From an uncultured Oscillospiraceae bacterium (GTDB taxonomy: Bacteria; Bacillota; Clostridia; Oscillospirales; Oscillospiraceae), in assembly GCA_934675115.1 (NCBI GenBank), contig CAKUPH010000081.1:1-9546 (forward strand): DNA of 9,546 nt, read 5' to 3'. The position numbers were made by a program, and so were the translations under genes. This document shows, piece by piece, positions 6,605 to 9,546 of this stretch. The stretch's first letter is position 1; each line of letters begins with the position of its first letter. The notes beneath the pieces were generated by a model. The model had not been told where the DNA came from. It saw only the letters and a program-made list of their open reading frames with translations, and made no database searches.

Positions 6605-6629
6605 CACAGGCCGCCAGAGGCGGCCTGTG
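6605..6629 (-). repeat. Perfect 11-bp hairpin after yhbY, no U-run
   Basis: Arms 6605-6615 and 6619-6629 are fully complementary with a three-base loop, starting 23 bases beyond the yhbY stop codon. Flanking CGGCA/TGCCG can extend the stem if the inner pairs rearrange. Neither strand has a U-run next to it, so it is not a standard intrinsic terminator. It could protect the 3' end of the yhbY message or slow polymerase before the nadD leader. Confidence 0.55.
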
Positions 6630-6652
6630 CCGCAAACCAAGCCGGTGCTGCC

Positions 6653-6961
6653 TTACTTCTTTACCAGCTTGATTCGTTTATCTTTTTCTTTGGTGTGGCT
6701 CTCGCGGTAGAGGACGAATTTGGTGCCGATGACCTGCACCACCTCGCTGCGGGTGGCCCGGGCCAGCTCCTCCGCGCCCTCCCGGGGGGACAGCGGGGAA
6801 TTTTCCAGCACCTTGCCCTTGATGATCTCCCGGGCCTCCAGCGCATCGTCCGCCTGCTTGATGAGGTTGCCGCCGATGCCGTCCTTGCCCACGTGGATGA
6901 TGGTATCGATGTCGTTGGCAAGGCCGCGAAGCTGGGCCCGCTGCTTGCTGTTCAGATCCAT
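6653..6961 (-). CDS. yhbY: YhbY-family (CRM domain) RNA-binding protein
   Basis: A small cytoplasmic protein of 102 residues that associates with pre-50S ribosomal subunits in other bacteria. It covers one CRM (CRS1-YhbY) domain: LNSKQRAQLRGLA at residues 3-15, HVGKDGIGGNL at 23-33 (the G-K-x-G motif that contacts RNA), REIIKGKVL at 44-52, and VVQVIGTKFVLYRES at 74-88. A lysine-rich C-terminus follows (KEKDKRIKLVKK). The ATG at 6961 has AAAGGAGA at 6967-6974, and rdgB ends only 12 bp upstream, so the two are one transcript. The length matches the family (about 95-105). Confidence 0.94.
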   Translation of the reverse strand: MDLNSKQRAQLRGLANDIDTIIHVGKDGIGGNLIKQADDALEAREIIKGKVLENSPLSPREGAEELARATRSEVVQVIGTKFVLYRESHTKEKDKRIKLVKK

Positions 6962-6973
6962 AACGGTCTCCTT

Positions 6974-7561
6974 TTACTTGTTCAGATATTCTTCCAGCTT
7001 CACCCTGAAGGCTTCCAGTGCCTTTCCCCGGTGGGAAATGGCATTTTTCTCCTCGGCGGTGAGCTGCGCAAAGGTCTTTTTCAGTCCCGGCACGAAAAAC
7101 ACCGGGTCGTAGCCGAAGCCGCCCTCCCCCATGGGAGCAAAGGCGATAGTGCCGGGGCACTCGCCCCGGGCGGTGAGCACATCCCCGTTGGGGAAGCAGC
7201 AGGTGATGACGGACACGAATTTTGCCGCGCGGGGCTGGCCCTTCATGTTTTCCAGCAGGAGCCTGTAGCGGCCGGTGTCGTCCAGCCCCGGCCCGCCGTA
7301 GCGGGCGGAGTACACCCCCGGCGCGCCGCCCAGCGCGTCCACGCACAGGCCGGAGTCGTCGGCGATGGCAGGCAGGCCGCTGGCCTCCATGACGGCCTTC
7401 GCCTTCAGCAGAGAATTCTCCTCAAAGGTAGTGCCCGTCTCCTCCACGTCGACGTCCACGCCCACGGCGGACTCCAGACACACCTCCACCCCCATCCGGG
7501 ACAGGATGTCCTGCATCTCCTTGAGCTTTTTCTCGTTTTTGCTTGCTAAAACCAGCTTCAT
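6974..7561 (-). CDS. rdgB: dITP/XTP pyrophosphatase (non-canonical purine NTP pyrophosphatase)
   Basis: Hydrolyses dITP, ITP and XTP to monophosphates, keeping deaminated purines out of DNA and RNA. The 195-residue protein matches the Ham1/RdgB family length. Motifs: ASKNEKKLKE at 6-15, FEEN at 46-49, AIADDSGLCVDAL at 65-77 with the catalytic Asp pair at 68-69, PGVYSARYGG at 81-90, GGFGYDPVF at 147-155 and EKNAISHRGKAL at 171-182. Twenty codons are open upstream, but the ATG at 7561 is the right start: GGAGGG lies at 7568-7573, six bases upstream, and it makes an ATGA overlap with the rph stop. The rph-rdgB pairing is frequent in bacteria. Confidence 0.97.
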   Translation of the reverse strand: MKLVLASKNEKKLKEMQDILSRMGVEVCLESAVGVDVDVEETGTTFEENSLLKAKAVMEASGLPAIADDSGLCVDALGGAPGVYSARYGGPGLDDTGRYRLLLENMKGQPRAAKFVSVITCCFPNGDVLTARGECPGTIAFAPMGEGGFGYDPVFFVPGLKKTFAQLTAEEKNAISHRGKALEAFRVKLEEYLNK

Positions 7562-8280
7562 TTCAGACCCTCCAGCACGGCCTTCTGCTTGGCGATAAGT
7601 TCCTTGATGCCCTTCTGGCACAGGGCCACCAGCTCCTGCTGCTCGGCCAGCGTGAAGGCCCGCCCCTCGCCGGTGCCCTGGATCTCAATAAGCTCCCCGG
7701 CGTCGTTCATGACGCAGTTGAGGTCCACCATGGCGGAGGAGTCCTCCTCATAGCACAGGTCCAGCATGGGCTGGTCGTCCACGATACCGGCGGACACGGC
7801 GGCCACGTAGTTCTTAATGGGGCTGCGGAGCAGCACGCCGTCCCGCACCAGCTTATCACAGGCGAGAAACAGGGCGATAAAGCCGCCGGTGACGGAGGCG
7901 GTGCGGGTGCCGCCGTCGCCCTGAAGCACGTCGCAGTCGATGGTGATGGACAGGTCGGCCAGCATGGTCAGATCCACCGCCGCCCGGAGGGAACGGCCGA
8001 TGAGCCGCTGGATCTCCGCGGAGCGGGGGGACAGCTTCAGCTTGGACACATCCCGGCGGGAGCGCTCCCGGTTGGCCCGGGGCAGCATGGAATACTCCGC
8101 CGTTACCCAGCCGGTGCCCTCCGGCACGTGCTTGGGGGCGCGATCCTCCACACTGGCGCAGCACAGCACCTTGGTGTTGCCGCAGGTGACCAGCACGCTG
8201 CCCTCGGGAAATTTGACAAAATCGGTCTCGAACCGCACATTGCGCAGCTCGTTGAAGTTTCTTCCGTCGATGCGGGACAT
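7558..8280 (-). CDS. rph: Ribonuclease PH
   Basis: Phosphate-dependent 3'-to-5' exoribonuclease that trims tRNA precursors and contributes to rRNA processing; it acts as a hexamer. The 240-residue product is full length and lacks any fused domain. Seen: RNFNELR at 7-13, VTCGNTKVLCCASVED at 31-46, PRANRERSRRD at 67-77, SPRSAEIQRLIGRSLRA at 84-100, QGDGGTRTASVTGG at 120-133 (phosphate binding), and LDLCYEEDSSAMVDLN at 173-188 with the active-site Asp residues at 180 and 186. The ATG at 8280 has GGAAGG at 8288-8293, seven bases upstream. It is 18 bp after the small membrane-protein gene and overlaps rdgB by 4 bp. Confidence 0.97.
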   Translation of the reverse strand: MSRIDGRNFNELRNVRFETDFVKFPEGSVLVTCGNTKVLCCASVEDRAPKHVPEGTGWVTAEYSMLPRANRERSRRDVSKLKLSPRSAEIQRLIGRSLRAAVDLTMLADLSITIDCDVLQGDGGTRTASVTGGFIALFLACDKLVRDGVLLRSPIKNYVAAVSAGIVDDQPMLDLCYEEDSSAMVDLNCVMNDAGELIEIQGTGEGRAFTLAEQQELVALCQKGIKELIAKQKAVLEGLK

Positions 8281-8298
8281 TGGAATACCTTCCTTTCC

Positions 8299-8508
8299 TT
8301 ACGCGGCCGCCACGGCCTTGACGATGGTCACGACGATGCCTGCAATGCCGATGACGGCCAGCACCACGCCCATGATCCGGGCGGTCTTGACGGCCACCGG
8401 GGGCACCTCGTCGCCCATATACTTCTTGCTCAGCACACGCATGGGGTTCACGGCGTACCACACGCCATAGGCCAGCACAGCGGCCCAGATAACGAGATAA
8501 ACTGCCAT
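8299..8508 (-). CDS. Small two-helix membrane protein, function unknown
   Basis: A 69-residue protein with two clear hydrophobic helices, about residues 2-20 and 45-66. They are joined by a polar loop of roughly 24 residues that contains NPMRVLSKKYMG at 21-32. The KK pair and the R/K residues suggest that the loop faces the cytoplasm. I do not recognise a named family with certainty. It is very likely a real gene: the TAATG overlap with the ftsY stop shares one base, GGAGG lies at 8519-8523, ten bases upstream, and rph follows after 18 bp. The position next to the SRP receptor hints at a membrane-linked role, but nothing in the residues proves it. Confidence 0.85.
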   Translation of the reverse strand: MAVYLVIWAAVLAYGVWYAVNPMRVLSKKYMGDEVPPVAVKTARIMGVVLAVIGIAGIVVTIVKAVAAA

Positions 8509-9374
8509 TACAACAACGCCTCCGTAAATGCTTTTGCGTCAAAGGGCTGGAGATCGTCCACGCCCTCGCCCACGCCGACAAATTTCACCGGAACGCCCAG
8601 CTCCTTGGCAATGGCGATCACGATGCCGCCCTTGGCCGTGCCGTCCAGCTTGGTGAGCACGATGCCGGTGATGCCGGCGGCCTCCGCGAACTGCTTGGCC
8701 TGAATGAGGCCGTTCTGTCCGGTTGTGGCGTCCAGCACCAGCAGAGTCTCCCGGCTGGAATCCGGGCACTCCCGGTCGATGACCCGGGAAATTTTGTTCA
8801 GCTCGTTCATCAGGTTCTGCTTGTTGTGGAGCCGTCCGGCGGTGTCCACCAGCACCACGTCGGACTTCCGGGCCTTTGCGGCGCTCATGGCGTCGTACAC
8901 CACGGCGGCGGGGTCCGCCCCCTCGTGCTGCTTGATGATGTCCACCCCGGCACGCTCAGACCAGATGGTGAGCTGGTCCGCCGCGGCGGCGCGGAAGGTG
9001 TCCCCGGCGCACAGCAGGACCTTTTTGCCCTCCCGCTTCCAGCGGGCGGCCAGCTTGCCGATGGACGTGGTCTTGCCCACGCCGTTGACGCCGATAAACA
9101 GCACCACGGCGGGCTTCCGGGACATATCCACCGCCATGTCGCCGCCGGTGAGGTAGCCGGCCAGCACCTGACGCATACAGGCCCGGGCGCCCTCCACGTC
9201 CTTGATCTTTTCCGCCTTGCAGCGGCGGCGCAGCTCCTCCACCGCCTCCATGGTGGTCTCCGCCCCCATGTCGGCCATGACCAGAGACTCCTCCAGCTCG
9301 TCGTAGAAGTCGTCGTCCAGCTGGGAGAAGCCGTTGAAAATGCCGATTTTTTTGATCTTATCAAAAAATCCCAT
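8508..9374 (-). CDS. ftsY: Signal recognition particle receptor FtsY
   Basis: SRP-type GTPase that docks Ffh-ribosome-nascent chain complexes at the membrane for co-translational insertion. The NG core is complete: P-loop GVNGVGKTT at 95-103, [11 protein letters not shown] at 125-135, DTAGRLHN at 177-184, [10 protein letters not shown] at 241-250 and [13 protein letters not shown] at 267-279. At 288 residues it is short, lacking the acidic A domain (as in many Bacillota) and also much of the first N-domain helix: only about 20 residues precede [10 protein letters not shown] at 22-31, where roughly 40 or more are usual. The start is firm: AAAGGA at 9382-9387 is seven bases upstream, and an in-frame stop at 9393-9395 rules out extension. 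MGFFDKIKK at the N-terminus is a probable membrane-contacting segment. Ffh is excluded because there is no M domain and the DTFRAAA and GVGEG forms are those of FtsY. Confidence 0.96.
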   Translation of the reverse strand: MGFFDKIKKIGIFNGFSQLDDDFYDELEESLVMADMGAETTMEAVEELRRRCKAEKIKDVEGARACMRQVLAGYLTGGDMAVDMSRKPAVVLFIGVNGVGKTTSIGKLAARWKREGKKVLLCAGDTFRAAAADQLTIWSERAGVDIIKQHEGADPAAVVYDAMSAAKARKSDVVLVDTAGRLHNKQNLMNELNKISRVIDRECPDSSRETLLVLDATTGQNGLIQAKQFAEAAGITGIVLTKLDGTAKGGIVIAIAKELGVPVKFVGVGEGVDDLQPFDAKAFTEALL

Positions 9375-9393
9375 AGTCAGTTCCTTTCTGTTT

Positions 9394-9524
9394 CAAAGGG
9401 CAAAGCCCTTTGGATCTTTTCCGTATTCGCCGGAAAACCGGCGATAGCTTTGGTGCGTCCTGCGGACACGGAGCGTCAGGTTTCGCCTGACGGCGACCTA
9501 CTTTCTGCTCGTGCAGAAAGTAGG
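9394..9524 (-). repeat. Array of five short inverted repeats upstream of ftsY
   Basis: Within about 130 bases lie a 12-bp perfect stem with a four-base loop (9497-9508 with 9513-9524) and a 7-bp stem (9474-9480 with 9486-9492). A shorter imperfect stem around 9457-9467, a 7-bp stem with a four-base loop (9427-9433 with 9438-9444) and an 8-bp stem with a three-base loop (9394-9401 with 9405-9412) complete the run. No U-run follows any of them. The region ends 20 bases before the ftsY start codon and continues toward the window edge, so its far border is unknown. The style resembles dispersed intergenic palindromes known from gut Clostridia; this is recollection, not a search result. Confidence 0.7.
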
Positions 9525-9546
9525 CAAAGACACGTTCAGGGGCGAA

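Noticed and set aside
7543..8703. 386-codon open frame on the plus strand opposite rph, the small membrane gene and part of ftsY
   Set aside because: It crosses three real genes in antisense. Its length follows from the low frequency of stop codons in GC-rich complementary frames.

Overview
The window is a compact, GC-rich (roughly 60%), single-direction bacterial chromosome segment. All eleven genes lie on the minus strand, so transcription runs from high to low coordinates. Strong AGGAGG-like ribosome-binding sites, ATGA/TAATG gene overlaps, a short FtsY without an acidic domain, a LytR-CpsA-Psr protein, and the gene set nadD/yqeK/LCP/rsfS point to a Bacillota member. The high GC and the hairpin-rich spacers fit the Oscillospiraceae-type gut Clostridia best. 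That placement is inference from style, not from a marker-gene comparison.

Layout in transcription order. (1) The right edge (about 9394-9524) holds a run of short perfect hairpins just upstream of ftsY. (2) A tight housekeeping block follows: ftsY (SRP receptor), a 69-residue two-helix membrane protein, rph (RNase PH), rdgB (ITP/XTP pyrophosphatase) and yhbY (ribosome-associated RNA-binding protein), with gaps of 18 bp or less or overlaps. (3) A 236-bp spacer (6417-6652) has several complementary segments and may be a structured RNA leader. (4) Next come a fused nadD-yqeK gene, an LCP-family cell-wall ligase with a 12-residue tandem-repeat tail, and rsfS (ribosomal silencing factor), closed by a clear intrinsic terminator at 3304-3348. 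(5) A recognisable promoter (3255-3284) starts a second unit: trpS, a TagO/WecA-type GlcNAc-1-phosphate transferase, and wecB (UDP-GlcNAc 2-epimerase), which runs off the left edge.

Two themes connect the genes. One is RNA and translation quality: ftsY, rph, yhbY, rsfS and trpS, with RdgB and YqeK as nucleotide-pool cleaners. The other is secondary cell-wall polymer assembly. TagO would load GlcNAc-1-P onto undecaprenyl phosphate, WecB would supply UDP-ManNAc, and the LCP protein would ligate finished polymer to peptidoglycan.

There is no gene-free stretch longer than 300 bases. I see no tRNA, rRNA, CRISPR array, transposase, prophage gene or broken gene. The genes are ordinary. The less explained material is in the spacers, the NadD-YqeK fusion, the shortened FtsY N-terminus and the repeat tail of the LCP protein. 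I did not find an obviously new multi-gene system.
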